A DNA stretch of 64,000 bases from Actinomycetes bacterium (GTDB taxonomy: Bacteria; Actinomycetota; Acidimicrobiia; Acidimicrobiales; Ilumatobacteraceae), in the NCBI GenBank assembly GCA_025356335.1, contig JANXUF010000078.1, positions 1-64,000 on the forward strand. The letters are read 5' to 3'. The position numbers and the translations under genes were made by a program. Below are positions 24,915-33,865 of the stretch, piece by piece (the stretch's first letter is position 1; each line of letters starts with the position of its first letter). Under the pieces are notes generated by a model, which was not told where the DNA came from, did no database searches, and was given only the letters and a program-made list of their open reading frames with translations.

Positions 24915-26088
24915 AACTGCCGATACAGCTTTCGAGGGTGTTGACGAAGTCGGCGACGACGTCGTCGGGATGCTCCAGGCCGACGGAGACACGGATCATC
25001 CCCGGTGTGATGCCGGCAACCGCCAGTTCGTCACGGTTGAGCCCGACATGGGTCGAGTTGGCAGGGCTCGACACGAGCGTCTCGGGACCGCCGAGCGACG
25101 ACGCCATCACCGCCAATCGGACGCTCTCGACGAAGCGTCGACCGGCATCGAGGCCTCCGCAGAGGTCGAAACTCATCATCGATCCGAAGCTGCTCATCTG
25201 CCGTTTGGCGAGTTCGTGCTGCGGATGCGTCGCCAGCCCGGGATAGTTGACCGCCTTGACCGCCGGATGGACGATCAGTGCCTCGGCCAATGCCAGCGCC
25301 GTCGAACTCTGGCGGGCGACGCGGATCGGCAACGTCCGAATGCCGCGAAGTGCTGCGTGAGCGTCGTACGGGGAAGCAGTCGCCCCGTGGAGCACGCCGT
25401 AGCGCCAGATGTCGTCGATCAGGTCCTTCTCCCCCGACACCACACCGAGCGTCAGGTCGTTGTGCCCGCCGATCCCCTTCGTAGCCGAATGCAACGAGAG
25501 GCTGACGCCATGGCGGATCGGCTGCTGCAGCGCTGGCGTGGCAAACGTCGAATCGACCAGCGTGAACGGTCCGCGGATCGCTCCGAGCTCGTCGAGATCG
25601 GTCAGCGACAGTTGCGGGTTGGCGGGTGATTCGGCGAAGACGAGCATCGTCTTGCCCGGCCTGACAGCTGCAGCGAACGCGCCTGGCTCGTGGCCGTCGA
25701 CCCACGTCACGTCGATCCCCATGCGCGCGCACGGTCCCTGTAGCAGCATCTGCGTTCCGGAATAGATGTGTCGTTGAGCGACGATGTGGTCCCCGTGGGA
25801 ACACAGCGCGAACACGACGGAGGCGATCGCCCCCATGCCAGAGCCGAAGGCGAGTGCTGATTCTGCGCCCTCGAGCGAGGCGATGGCCTCCTCGAAGGCG
25901 TTGACCGTGGGGTTGGCATAGCGCCCGTACAACTGGCCGGCCCGCGCGCCGGCGGATGCCTTGCGGGCGAATTCCAGCGTCGGCGTGTGCCAGACGGCGT
26001 TCGGCCAGATCGGTGCGTTCAACGCCGTACCGTTTGCGCTGCGGCCTGAGCGGATGGCAACGGTGTCTGGATGGTCGAATTCGGTCAT
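24913..26088 (-). CDS. cystathionine gamma-synthase / O-acetylhomoserine sulfhydrylase family enzyme
   Basis: The 391-residue protein is a PLP-dependent enzyme of the Cys/Met family: YGRYANPTVNAFEEAIASLE, SGMGAIASVV, the cofactor lysine in SLHSATKGIGGHNDLTLG, and GGPETLVSSPANSTHVG near the end. It would join O-acetylhomoserine with sulfide or cysteine in methionine synthesis. Its length fits gamma-synthases better than the 430-residue MetY, so the sulfur donor is open. ATG 26088 overlaps the metX stop by four bases (ATGA), which shows coupling to the enzyme that makes its substrate. The frame continues upstream to 26451, but that part is antisense to metX. Confidence 0.9.
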   Translation of the reverse strand: MTEFDHPDTVAIRSGRSANGTALNAPIWPNAVWHTPTLEFARKASAGARAGQLYGRYANPTVNAFEEAIASLEGAESALAFGSGMGAIASVVFALCSHGDHIVAQRHIYSGTQMLLQGPCARMGIDVTWVDGHEPGAFAAAVRPGKTMLVFAESPANPQLSLTDLDELGAIRGPFTLVDSTFATPALQQPIRHGVSLSLHSATKGIGGHNDLTLGVVSGEKDLIDDIWRYGVLHGATASPYDAHAALRGIRTLPIRVARQSSTALALAEALIVHPAVKAVNYPGLATHPQHELAKRQMSSFGSMMSFDLCGGLDAGRRFVESVRLAVMASSLGGPETLVSSPANSTHVGLNRDELAVAGITPGMIRVSVGLEHPDDVVADFVNTLESCIGS

Positions 26089-27278
26089 GTCTTGTCCACC
26101 ATGTCGAGGAAGTTCTGCAGCGGGGCGCTGATCTGGTCGAGGTTGATGAGGAAGGCGTCGTGCCCGTGCGGCGAATCGATTTCGAGATACGTCGACGGCG
26201 TTCCCTGCGCCGTCAGCATCTCGTTGATCTGGCGCTGCTGATAGTTCGGGTAGAGGATGTCGCTCCAGATACCGAACGTGAGCGTCGGTACGCAGATCCG
26301 TTTCATTGCAGCGACGACGCCGTTGCGGCTGCGCCCGACGTCGTGGAGGTCCATCGCCTTGCCGATAACGGCGTAACTGTTTGCGTCGAATCGGCGGACC
26401 AACCTGTCGCCGTGATGATCGAGGTAGCGCTCGACCTCGAACCGCTGCCACAGGTCGAACGACTCGCCCTTGCCCCAGTGCGCCCCGTCGGCGAGGTTGC
26501 GTCCGAAACGGTCGGTGAAGACGTTGTCGCTGCGGAACGTCACCTGCGCGACCATGCGGGCGATCGCCAACCCCTCGTGCGGTCCGTCGCCAGGCTGCGC
26601 TTCGTAGTAGTCACCGTCACGCCATTTGGGGTCGAGTCGGATCGCCCGCCGCCCGATGGCACCCCAGGCGATCTGCTGGGCCGTAGCCTGGGCAGTGGTG
26701 GCGATCGGGACGATCGAACGCACACGCTGAGGGTAGGTGATCGCCCATTCGAGCACCTGCATCCCGCCCATCGACCCGCCGATCACCGACGCCCAACAAC
26801 GGACGCCGAGGTGATCGGCAAGGCGCGCCTGGGCACGGACCATGTCGCGGATCGTGATGACCGGAAAGCGGGACCCATAGGCCTCGCCGTCCTGCGGATG
26901 CGGCGACGACGGTCCTGTCGAGCCCTGGCAGCCGCCGAGTACGTTCGCGCAGACGACGTACCAGCGGTTCGTGTCGATCGACATTCCCGGCCCGACGATC
27001 CCGTTCCACCAACCTGCACCGGCGTGGCCGACGCCGAGATTCCCGGCAGCGTGACTGTCGCCGGTCCATGCATGGCAGAGCAGGATGGCGTTGGTGCCGT
27101 CGGCGTTCAGATGCCCCCACGTCTCGTAGGCGATCACGACGTTGGCGAGGATTCCGCCGCCATCGAGCACCAGCGGGCGATCGTTGGCGATGGTGAGGAA
27201 CTGTCGATGGCCTGGCGGATCGCCAGGCATCCACGCACCCGTCACAGGAAATGGGTCTCGACGGTAAGCAGTGCGCAT
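26085..27278 (-). CDS. metX: homoserine O-acetyltransferase
   Basis: The 397-residue alpha/beta hydrolase makes O-acetyl-L-homoserine from homoserine and acetyl-CoA, the first committed step of methionine synthesis. Seen are the oxyanion and substrate region LLCHAWTGDSHAAG, the nucleophile elbow GGSMGGMQ, the Asp in GIWSDILYP and the His in SPHGHDAFL. ATG 27278 has AGAGGAG seven bases upstream. It is the first gene of a two-gene operon and lies 148 bases after a SAM riboswitch, so high S-adenosylmethionine should shut it off. Confidence 0.95.
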   Translation of the reverse strand: MRTAYRRDPFPVTGAWMPGDPPGHRQFLTIANDRPLVLDGGGILANVVIAYETWGHLNADGTNAILLCHAWTGDSHAAGNLGVGHAGAGWWNGIVGPGMSIDTNRWYVVCANVLGGCQGSTGPSSPHPQDGEAYGSRFPVITIRDMVRAQARLADHLGVRCWASVIGGSMGGMQVLEWAITYPQRVRSIVPIATTAQATAQQIAWGAIGRRAIRLDPKWRDGDYYEAQPGDGPHEGLAIARMVAQVTFRSDNVFTDRFGRNLADGAHWGKGESFDLWQRFEVERYLDHHGDRLVRRFDANSYAVIGKAMDLHDVGRSRNGVVAAMKRICVPTLTFGIWSDILYPNYQQRQINEMLTAQGTPSTYLEIDSPHGHDAFLINLDQISAPLQNFLDMVDKT

Positions 27279-27425
27279 CGGTTGACTCCTCTCTGCAAGC
27301 GTGCCACAGGCGGCTGACGGTCACCGCGCAGACGGACGTCTGTGCGTGTTCTGGCTCGCATCGAAGAGCGGAAGCGTTCGTTGCCATGCCGGTCATCGGT
27401 GCCGTGAACGGCGTCGATGGTCCTG

Positions 27426-27534
27426 CTCGACCACATCTCCGGGTGAACCCGGGAGGCACCTTGGGGCTTCCGACCCAGGTTGCCGGGCTGCTCTCCGATT
27501 GCTCGGTGAACAGCCACTCTCGATGCAGTTCGAG
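27426..27534 (-). promoter_or_regulatory. SAM riboswitch (SAM-I/IV clan) ahead of metX
   Basis: Read on the minus strand, the segment has the S-box landmarks in order: P1 strand CTCGAACTGCAT, ATCGAGAGTGGCTG, GCCCGGCAACC, AAGGTGCC, a hairpin CCGGGTTCACCCGG and the closing P1 strand ATGTGGTCGAG. The two P1 strands pair over 9 positions. Binding of S-adenosylmethionine should lower expression of metX and the following sulfhydrylase gene. No classical T-rich terminator is seen after it, so control may be at translation. Confidence 0.88.
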
Positions 27535-27672
27535 ACGATATCAACTGGATGACCATCCAACGAGCGAGATTCCGATTTGGTGTCCTTCGCGTGACATCGG
27601 GGAATCCTGGACGATCGTCCGGCTAGGTTCCCAGGTCTGCGGGAACGGGGTTGCGCTGGTGGAAGGCCGCCC

Positions 27673-29643
27673 ATGTGCGAACTGTGTGAAGCCGAATCGC
27701 AAGATCTGGCCCTCGAACTCCCCGCTGTCGCTGGAGAACCCCTCGAACTGATTCGCCCGCTGGTCGGCGAGCAACTCGACGAGTATCGCCGTCGCCGATT
27801 CGATCGACGTACGTTGCTGCGCCGAGGATTGATCGCCAGCGGTCTCGCCGCCATCGCCGCTCCGATCCTCAGTGAGTCGATGCGCGCCGTTGCCGCGCCG
27901 ACCTATCCCTTCGAGACCGTCGGGCTGGGCAGCGACCTCCCCCATCTGCAGATCGTCGAGCCTGCGGCAACAGCGACTCCGGCTGCAACAGCATCGACGC
28001 CGACACGAAAATCCACGCCCCGGACGACGACCACCAACGCAACCTCGACCAGGGCAACCTCGACCAGGGGAACCTCGAAACCTGCTGCTGTTGTCTCTCC
28101 GCCAAACCCATATTCGCTCGCCCCTGACGCCGCCGGCGTGCCGTGGGCGACGAGTGTCGCGCCGTTGAATCTCGGTGGCCCGCCAGCACCCCCGATCGTC
28201 ACGCGGGCACAGTGGGGTGCCGACGAATCGCTCAGAACGAATATCGGTGCCTTTGCCCCGATTCGCAAACTCGTCGTGCACCACACCGCCAGCCCGACGA
28301 GCGCCACCGACCCGATGTCGACGGTCCGGCAGGTCTACGAGTATCACGTCGTGACCCGAGGGTACGACGACGTCGGCTACAACTTCATTATCGACCAGTT
28401 CGGCACGATCTACGAAGGTCGCTGGGCGAGGAACTACGCCGCGGGCGAACTGCACAACGGCGAGGACACGGACGGCTGGGGCGTCGTCGGTGGCCACACG
28501 CAGGGGATGAACTGCGGCTCGTGCGGCGTCGTGCTGATCGGCGATTTCAGCAATCACCAGCCGACGTCTGCCGCCGTGGCCAGCCTGACCGCACTGCTGG
28601 CGTGGAAGGCCGGCCGTCATCAGATCGACGTCACCGCCAACGATGTCTACGTCCCGCTCTACGGTGGCATCATCCGCCGAACCCCGAACCTTGCGGGACA
28701 TCGCGACATCGGCGTGACGGCCTGCCCCGGAGGCGGCCTCTATTCGATGTTGCCTGGAATTCGCAAACAGGTGTCCAAGCTCGCAGGTACATGGCCTGCG
28801 CTGACGATCAACAATCCCAAGGTCGCTCGCTTCTTCGGGAATCCAGGGCCCGTGAACCCGACAGCGGTCGGCGCAGAAGGTGGTGCGCAGACGATCGTCA
28901 AGACGCCCGCAGCGTCCGGTGTGGTCGGCTATCGGGTCTTGAGCAGTAACGGGATCGTCAAGAGTGTCGGAGCGACAAGCCTCGGCGGCCCGGTCGGAAC
29001 GACGGCGGCGTCGATTGCCTGTGCTCGATCTGGCGTCGGGTACCTGGCACTCAACACCCGCGGCGACGTCTACGGGTACGGCGGTGCGGCGGTGCTGAGC
29101 ACGATCGGCGGCAAAGGCCCTGGCAACGCCGTCGACATCGCCTATACCGCCAGCGGGAAGGGGTACTGGATCCTCACGTCGGGCGGAGGCGTCTATCATT
29201 TCGGTGACGCCCAGGATGCCGGTTCGCCGAGGCGTCAAGGCATGGCCGACGGCCGCAAGCTGATCGGCACACCCTCCGCCGGCGGTTACTGGATCCTGAT
29301 GAACGACGGCAGTGTGCGCAACTACGGAAACGCACCGGCACTGGGCGGCCCCACACCGAAGGGCGCCAAGGGAATCGATATCGCCCCCACGCCGTCTGGC
29401 AAGGGGTACTGGGTACTGCTGTCCAATGGCGCAGTGTCGAACTTCGGGGACGCGCCGGCCCTCGGCAGCCCGAGCGGCGCTGTTGCCAGGTCACCCGTCG
29501 CCATCGCCGCGACGCCGAGTGGCAAGGGCTACGTGGTTGTCTCCGCTGATGGCACGCTGTCGGTCTTCGGTGACGCTCCGTCGAAGGGAGCGTTGACGGG
29601 ATCAGGACTCGTCGCCGTCGGCGTCTGCATCGTCTCGTCATGA
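27673..29643 (+). CDS. secreted N-acetylmuramoyl-L-alanine amidase (PGRP domain) with C-terminal repeats
   Basis: The 656-residue protein has a twin-arginine-like export signal (RRFDRRTLLRRGLIASGLAA near residue 40), a Ser/Thr/Pro spacer, and a PGRP/amidase_2 domain at about 175-360: VTRAQWGADE, KLVVHHTAS (zinc His), DVGYNFIIDQFGTIYEGRW and NLAGHRDIGVTACPGG. Such enzymes cut the stem peptide from peptidoglycan. The C-terminal 260 residues are about six repeats of the GKGYWIL-x-SDGGV-x-FGDA type, likely a beta-propeller. ATG 27673 has GGTGGAAGG just upstream. The last 115 bp overlap the DUF2127 gene on the other strand. Confidence 0.9.
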   Translation: MCELCEAESQDLALELPAVAGEPLELIRPLVGEQLDEYRRRRFDRRTLLRRGLIASGLAAIAAPILSESMRAVAAPTYPFETVGLGSDLPHLQIVEPAATATPAATASTPTRKSTPRTTTTNATSTRATSTRGTSKPAAVVSPPNPYSLAPDAAGVPWATSVAPLNLGGPPAPPIVTRAQWGADESLRTNIGAFAPIRKLVVHHTASPTSATDPMSTVRQVYEYHVVTRGYDDVGYNFIIDQFGTIYEGRWARNYAAGELHNGEDTDGWGVVGGHTQGMNCGSCGVVLIGDFSNHQPTSAAVASLTALLAWKAGRHQIDVTANDVYVPLYGGIIRRTPNLAGHRDIGVTACPGGGLYSMLPGIRKQVSKLAGTWPALTINNPKVARFFGNPGPVNPTAVGAEGGAQTIVKTPAASGVVGYRVLSSNGIVKSVGATSLGGPVGTTAASIACARSGVGYLALNTRGDVYGYGGAAVLSTIGGKGPGNAVDIAYTASGKGYWILTSGGGVYHFGDAQDAGSPRRQGMADGRKLIGTPSAGGYWILMNDGSVRNYGNAPALGGPTPKGAKGIDIAPTPSGKGYWVLLSNGAVSNFGDAPALGSPSGAVARSPVAIAATPSGKGYVVVSADGTLSVFGDAPSKGALTGSGLVAVGVCIVSS

Positions 29644-30446
29644 CCGGAGCCCGCCGAGCGTTCGGTGCCCGCCGAGTGTTCCACTTCGAGCAGTTCAGTG
29701 CCTGCAGAGTGCTCCACTTCGAGCAGTGATTCCTCGTGGAGTTCTGCCTCGTACGCCGCCTTGCCACCGCGCAGGCCGAAGAGGTGCTTGGCAAACAGCA
29801 GATAGACGACCGCGCCGACATTGATCACCAGCACGGCGACGCGTAACAGGGTGACCTTCTCCGTCAATTCGTAGACCTCGAGCGGCAGGAACAAGGCCGT
29901 CGCGACGACGGCGAAGTATTCCCCCCAACGCTTCATCTTCCACAGTCCGACACCTTCTGCGACCTGCAGCGCACCGTAGAACAGCAACGACGCCGCAACG
30001 AGGGTGAGCGTCGAGCCTTTGGCGTTGATGGCCTTCTCGATCGAATGGACGAGGCCGGAGTCCTGCGCGTTCCAGCCGATCTGGTCGAAGAACGGTTTCA
30101 GTGCGCTGAGATCGCGGTTCACGACATCGCGCACGCTCACCTGGCTCGATTTGAGCTGCAGCACGGCGATTCCCAACAACACGACGATCAGACCGCGCAC
30201 GAAACGCTCGATCGCCAACAGGCGCAGGACGAATGCCGAGCGCAACGCCTTGCCGCGCAGCAGCACCGGGGCGTCATCGGCTGGACCGTGACCTGATGGT
30301 TCGCCGAGAACGTAGTCGCCGCAGCGTAGGCATCGCCACGAGTCACCCTGCGGCGTGGCGACCGTCAACCGGGCCCGCAGCGCCGGCTCGTCGACCGCAT
30401 AGGTCGCGTGACCTGCTCGTGCACAGCTGCGAAGGTTCCAGTCCAC
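29529..30446 (-). CDS. DUF2127-family membrane protein
   Basis: The 305-residue protein begins with a short cysteine-containing part (MDWNLRSCARAGHATYAVDE, and WRCLRCGDYVLG like a zinc ribbon). Four transmembrane helices of the DUF2127 type follow (FVRGLIVVLLGIAVLQL, LVAASLLFYGALQVAEGVGL, YFAVVATALFLPLEVYELTE, VAVLVINVGAVVYLLFAKHL). The tail of about 80 residues is polar and contains LLEVEHSAGTE twice in a row (33-bp repeat). The end of the gene overlaps the amidase gene by 115 bp on the opposite strand, so its last 38 codons are read in both directions. Function unknown. Confidence 0.85.
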   Translation of the reverse strand: MDWNLRSCARAGHATYAVDEPALRARLTVATPQGDSWRCLRCGDYVLGEPSGHGPADDAPVLLRGKALRSAFVLRLLAIERFVRGLIVVLLGIAVLQLKSSQVSVRDVVNRDLSALKPFFDQIGWNAQDSGLVHSIEKAINAKGSTLTLVAASLLFYGALQVAEGVGLWKMKRWGEYFAVVATALFLPLEVYELTEKVTLLRVAVLVINVGAVVYLLFAKHLFGLRGGKAAYEAELHEESLLEVEHSAGTELLEVEHSAGTERSAGSGHDETMQTPTATSPDPVNAPFDGASPKTDSVPSAETTT

Positions 30447-30496
30447 GTCGAAAACCTAGCCGTTTGCCGTCATGACCGGCCGTGGTACCGAACTCG

Positions 30497-30518
30497 ACTG
30501 ACTGACTCGTCAGTGAGT
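30497..30518. promoter_or_regulatory. operator-like inverted repeat ahead of the SET gene
   Basis: ACTGACTGAC-TC-GTCAGTGAGT is a 22-bp inverted repeat with 9 of 10 pairs. It lies in the gap between the divergent DUF2127 and SET genes, 88 bp before the latter. Its left half is shared with the perfect palindrome at 32597, which points to a TetR-like regulator, although the half-site spacing differs by 4 bp. Confidence 0.5.
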
Positions 30519-30606
30519 AGACAGATCGACCGGCGGTCGGCATGATGAATGCCGACCTCGACCAGATCGCCAGCGGGGCAGTGTTCCACCAACGGAGGTG
30601 CACGAC

Positions 30607-31134
30607 ATGCAACCGAGTTATCTGACCCCCCATGCACGTATCGACAAGCGCCTGACCGGCGAACTCGGGTGCTTCGCCAACGCCCCGATCCGCTCCGGCG
30701 AGACGGTTGCTGCGTTCGGCGGACGAGTCGTCACGCGCGCCTACGTCGACACGATGGCTCCTGCCGATGCCTTCCTCGCGCTGCAGATCGACGAGGACCT
30801 CTTCCTCGTCTCGATCGGCATCGACCCGTCCGACTGCATTCATCATCGCTGCGACCCGAATTGCGGAATCAGCGGTGCCTCGATGCTCGTGGCGATGCGC
30901 GATATCGCCGTCGGCGAGGAATTGACGTTCGACTACGCAATGAGCGAAGGCAGCGACTTCGACGAGTTCGAGTGCCAGTGCGGCGCTGCGTTGTGCCGCC
31001 ACAAGGTCACCGGTCACGACTGGATGCTCCCGGAACTGCAGCGCCGCTATCGCGGCAACTTCTCGCCGTATCTCGCCAAACGCATCAGTGAATTGGCCAG
31101 TATCGGCTCAGAACGTCGGGCCTTCGCCTATTAG
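30607..31134 (+). CDS. SET-domain protein
   Basis: The 175-residue protein is essentially one SET domain: GELGCFANAPIRSGETVAAF, then HHRCDPNCGISG (the N/H-x-x-C-x-PN motif), GEELTFDYAMS and a post-SET-like CQCGAALCRHKVTG with three cysteines. SET proteins move methyl groups from S-adenosylmethionine to lysine; the bacterial substrate is unknown. ATG 30607 has CGGAGG eight bases upstream; the GTG at 30598 is less likely. The stop overlaps the mycothione reductase stop by four bases, tail to tail. Confidence 0.85.
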   Translation: MQPSYLTPHARIDKRLTGELGCFANAPIRSGETVAAFGGRVVTRAYVDTMAPADAFLALQIDEDLFLVSIGIDPSDCIHHRCDPNCGISGASMLVAMRDIAVGEELTFDYAMSEGSDFDEFECQCGAALCRHKVTGHDWMLPELQRRYRGNFSPYLAKRISELASIGSERRAFAY

Positions 31135-32516
31135 ACTTCCTCGGTGTCGAAGGCTTCGATCAGCGACAGCAATGCCTGCTCGACGATCTCGCTGAGTGCC
31201 GGATGGATCCAGACCTGACCGTTGGCCATCTCGTCGACCGTCGCACCGAGATGCATTCCTTGCACGAGTAATTGCACGAGGATCGACGCCTCGTGGCCGA
31301 AGATGTGTGCAGCCAGCAGTGTCCGGGTCTTCGGATCGCCGATCAGCTTGACGAAGCCGGTCGTGTCCTCGAGCGCCCATCCGTAGGCGGCAGCACCATA
31401 CGACTGAGTGATGACACGAACATCGGCACCGCTCCCCCGCAGCGCCCGCTCGGTTGGTCCGATCGCACCGATCTGGGGACTGGTGAACACCGCATGTGGC
31501 GCTGGTCTGGCGTCGAAGCGCCGCAGGTCGTCCGGATGCAGCACATTGTGGCGCACGACTTTGGCCTCCCCATTGGCCATGTGCTTCAACTGGTGCCGGC
31601 CGTTGACGTCGCCGAGCGCCCACACTCCTGGCGCCGATGTGCGGCCGAACTCGTCGACCAGCACGGCACCTGACGGGGAGACGTCGACGCCGGCGAGTGC
31701 CCCGTCGAGTTGGTCCCCATTGGGATGGCGCCCCGTCGCCACGAGCAAGACGTCTCCCTCGACCACGTGCGAACCGGACCCGTCGCTGACATGCACGGCG
31801 ACGCCCGCCGAGGTCGACTCGACACGGTCGACCTGTGCGCCGAGGTGCAGGGTGAACCGTTCGGCGGCGATCTTGGTGAAGCCCTCCGACACGTCGTGGT
31901 CCTCAGCTGACAGCAGGTGCTCGCTGCGGTTGATGATCGTGACCGCTGAACCGAGCGACCGGAAGACGTGACCGAGTTCGGCGGCGATGAATCCACCGCC
32001 GAGGATCACCAGATGCCGAGGAAGTTCGGCCAAACGCAGAACGGTGTCACTCGTGTGGAAAGCAACGGTGTCCAGGCCGGGAACCGGCGGGATGAACGTG
32101 CGCGCCCCAGCGGCGATGACGACCTGCTTACCGGTGATCACGCGTCCGTCGACGCTCAGTTGGCGCTCGCCGACGAAACGTGCGTCCGCTTCGAAGACGG
32201 TGACGTTGGGGTTCGAATGCCGGTACTGACGTCCGCCCTCTGCGATCGGATCGATGCGTCCGAACACCCTGTCGACGATCGCCGGCCAGTCGGCACCGTT
32301 GAACGACGTCGAGATCCCGAGGCACGACGAATCTGCAGCCTCCGCGGCACGATCTGCGGGGAAGATGAGCATCTTCGACGGGATGCATCCGCGATTCAGG
32401 CACGTGCCACCGAATGTCCATCGTTCGATGATTGCAATCCGCCAACTGTCCATCTCCGGGCTGATGAGCATGTTTCCCGAGCCGGCGCCAATAATGATCA
32501 GATCGAAGTCGTCCAT
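31131..32516 (-). CDS. mtr: mycothione reductase
   Basis: The 461-residue flavoprotein belongs to the pyridine nucleotide-disulfide reductases. It shows IIIGAGSGNMLISPEMDSWR, which is typical of mycothione reductase, the redox pair FGGTCLNRGCIPSKM, an NAD(P)-binding VILGGGFIAAELGHV and the C-terminal HPALSEIVEQAL with the active-site His. It reduces mycothiol disulfide with NADPH and so keeps the actinobacterial thiol pool reduced. ATG 32516 (AAGG six bases upstream) is preferred over the GTG at 32522. It is divergent from the 32.6-kb gene, with a perfect palindrome in the gap. Lipoamide dehydrogenase is the alternative, but no acyltransferase genes are near. Confidence 0.88.
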   Translation of the reverse strand: MDDFDLIIIGAGSGNMLISPEMDSWRIAIIERWTFGGTCLNRGCIPSKMLIFPADRAAEAADSSCLGISTSFNGADWPAIVDRVFGRIDPIAEGGRQYRHSNPNVTVFEADARFVGERQLSVDGRVITGKQVVIAAGARTFIPPVPGLDTVAFHTSDTVLRLAELPRHLVILGGGFIAAELGHVFRSLGSAVTIINRSEHLLSAEDHDVSEGFTKIAAERFTLHLGAQVDRVESTSAGVAVHVSDGSGSHVVEGDVLLVATGRHPNGDQLDGALAGVDVSPSGAVLVDEFGRTSAPGVWALGDVNGRHQLKHMANGEAKVVRHNVLHPDDLRRFDARPAPHAVFTSPQIGAIGPTERALRGSGADVRVITQSYGAAAYGWALEDTTGFVKLIGDPKTRTLLAAHIFGHEASILVQLLVQGMHLGATVDEMANGQVWIHPALSEIVEQALLSLIEAFDTEEV

Positions 32517-32596
32517 TGCCACCTTGCAACGGTATTGCCCTGAACGGCATTCCCTTCGGACCCTCGCTTCGACAGCGCGGGGCGACCGTTCACCGG

Positions 32597-32616
32597 TACT
32601 GACTGATCAGTCAGTA
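32597..32616. promoter_or_regulatory. perfect 20-bp palindrome between divergent genes (TetR-type operator)
   Basis: TACTGACTGATCAGTCAGTA is its own reverse complement. It lies 81 bp from the mtr start and 12 bp before the next start, so a bound repressor would cover the ribosome-binding site or promoter of the latter. The form is typical of TetR-family sites; no tetR gene is in the window. Confidence 0.65.
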
Positions 32617-32628
32617 GGGTGTGGCCCC

Positions 32629-33852
32629 ATGCGGGTCTTGATCATCGGTGCCGGCGGCGTCGGAGCGGCAATGGCCTCGATCGCCGGCAGACGGACGTTC
32701 TTCGAGCACATGACGATTGGCGATATCGACCTCGGCCGTGCGGAACGGGCGGCGCACAGGGCCGACAACGCCCGCATCGTGGCGACGCGGGTCGACGCTT
32801 CGAACACCGGCGACATCGTCGATCTGGTGCGCTACTGCCACGCCGACGTGATCGTCAATGCCTGCGATCCACGATTCAACCCGCCGATCTACGACGCCGC
32901 CTTCGAGGCGGGTACGCACTACATCGACATGGCGATGCACATGTCGACCCCCCATCCCACCGACCCGTACAACCAGACCGGCGTGAAGCTCGGCGACGCC
33001 CAGTTCGCCACCTCGGATGCCTGGAACGCCAACGGACAGTTGGCATTGGTGGGCATGGGAGTCGAACCAGGGTTGTCCGACGTGTTCGCCCGCTATGCAT
33101 CCGACCATCTCTTCTCACGCATCGACGAGATCGGTGTACGCGACGGTGCAGACCTGGTGATCGCCGGCTCCGGCGGATTCGCTCCGACGTTCTCGATCTG
33201 GACGACGATCGAGGAGTGCCTCAACCCGCCGATCATCTACGAACGGGCTCGAGGTTGGTTCACGACCGCACCGTTCAGCGAACCGGAGGTCTTCGACTTC
33301 CCGGAGGGCATCGGGCCGCTCGAATGCGTGAACGTCGAACACGAAGAGGTCATCCTCATGCCGACGTGGATCGATGTCGCCCGGGTCACGTTCAAGTACG
33401 GCCTCGGAGAGGAATTCATCGACGTGCTGGAGACGCTGCACAAGTTGGGCCTCGACAGCACCAAGCCGGTCAGCGTCCGTGGGGTCGAGGTCTCACCACG
33501 CGACGTCGTCGCCAGCGTGCTCCCGAACCCTGCAGAACTCGGACATCAGATGAGCGGGAAGACCTGCGCCGGTTCGCTCGTGACAGGCATCGGAGTCGAC
33601 GGTTCGCGGCGCTGCACGTACCTCTATCACGTTGTCGACAACGAGTGGACGATGGCGAAATTCGGTCACCAAGCCGTCGTCTGGCAGACCGCGGTGAACC
33701 CGGTCGTCGCCCTCGAGCTCCTGGCGACGAAGGCGTGGTCTGGTTCCGGCGTGCTCGGTCCCGAAGCGTTCGACGCTGTGCCGTACCTCGATCTGCTCAA
33801 CGAACACGGCATGGCATGGGCGATGCAGGATCGACCGATCCCCACACCGTGA
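32629..33852 (+). CDS. saccharopine dehydrogenase-like NAD(P)-binding protein
   Basis: The 407-residue protein starts MRVLIIGAGGVGAAMASIAG, a Rossmann motif, and continues ADVIVNACDPRFNPPIYDAAF EAGTHYIDMA and GQLALVGMGVEPGLSDVFARYA, as in the saccharopine dehydrogenase family. Relatives include saccharopine and carboxynorspermidine dehydrogenases, so amino-acid or polyamine chemistry is likely but the substrate is open. The palindrome at 32597 lies directly upstream. The longer frame to 32254 is antisense to mtr and is not used. Confidence 0.85.
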   Translation: MRVLIIGAGGVGAAMASIAGRRTFFEHMTIGDIDLGRAERAAHRADNARIVATRVDASNTGDIVDLVRYCHADVIVNACDPRFNPPIYDAAFEAGTHYIDMAMHMSTPHPTDPYNQTGVKLGDAQFATSDAWNANGQLALVGMGVEPGLSDVFARYASDHLFSRIDEIGVRDGADLVIAGSGGFAPTFSIWTTIEECLNPPIIYERARGWFTTAPFSEPEVFDFPEGIGPLECVNVEHEEVILMPTWIDVARVTFKYGLGEEFIDVLETLHKLGLDSTKPVSVRGVEVSPRDVVASVLPNPAELGHQMSGKTCAGSLVTGIGVDGSRRCTYLYHVVDNEWTMAKFGHQAVVWQTAVNPVVALELLATKAWSGSGVLGPEAFDAVPYLDLLNEHGMAWAMQDRPIPTP

Positions 33853-33865
33853 CGCCGGCGCAGCG

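Noticed and set aside
26089..26451. N-terminal extension of the sulfhydrylase frame to 26451
   Set aside because: It is antisense to metX codons; the ATG overlapping the metX stop is the natural coupled start.
32254..32628. N-terminal extension of the saccharopine dehydrogenase-like frame
   Set aside because: It is antisense to mtr and crosses the palindromic operator; the Rossmann motif starts right at ATG 32629.
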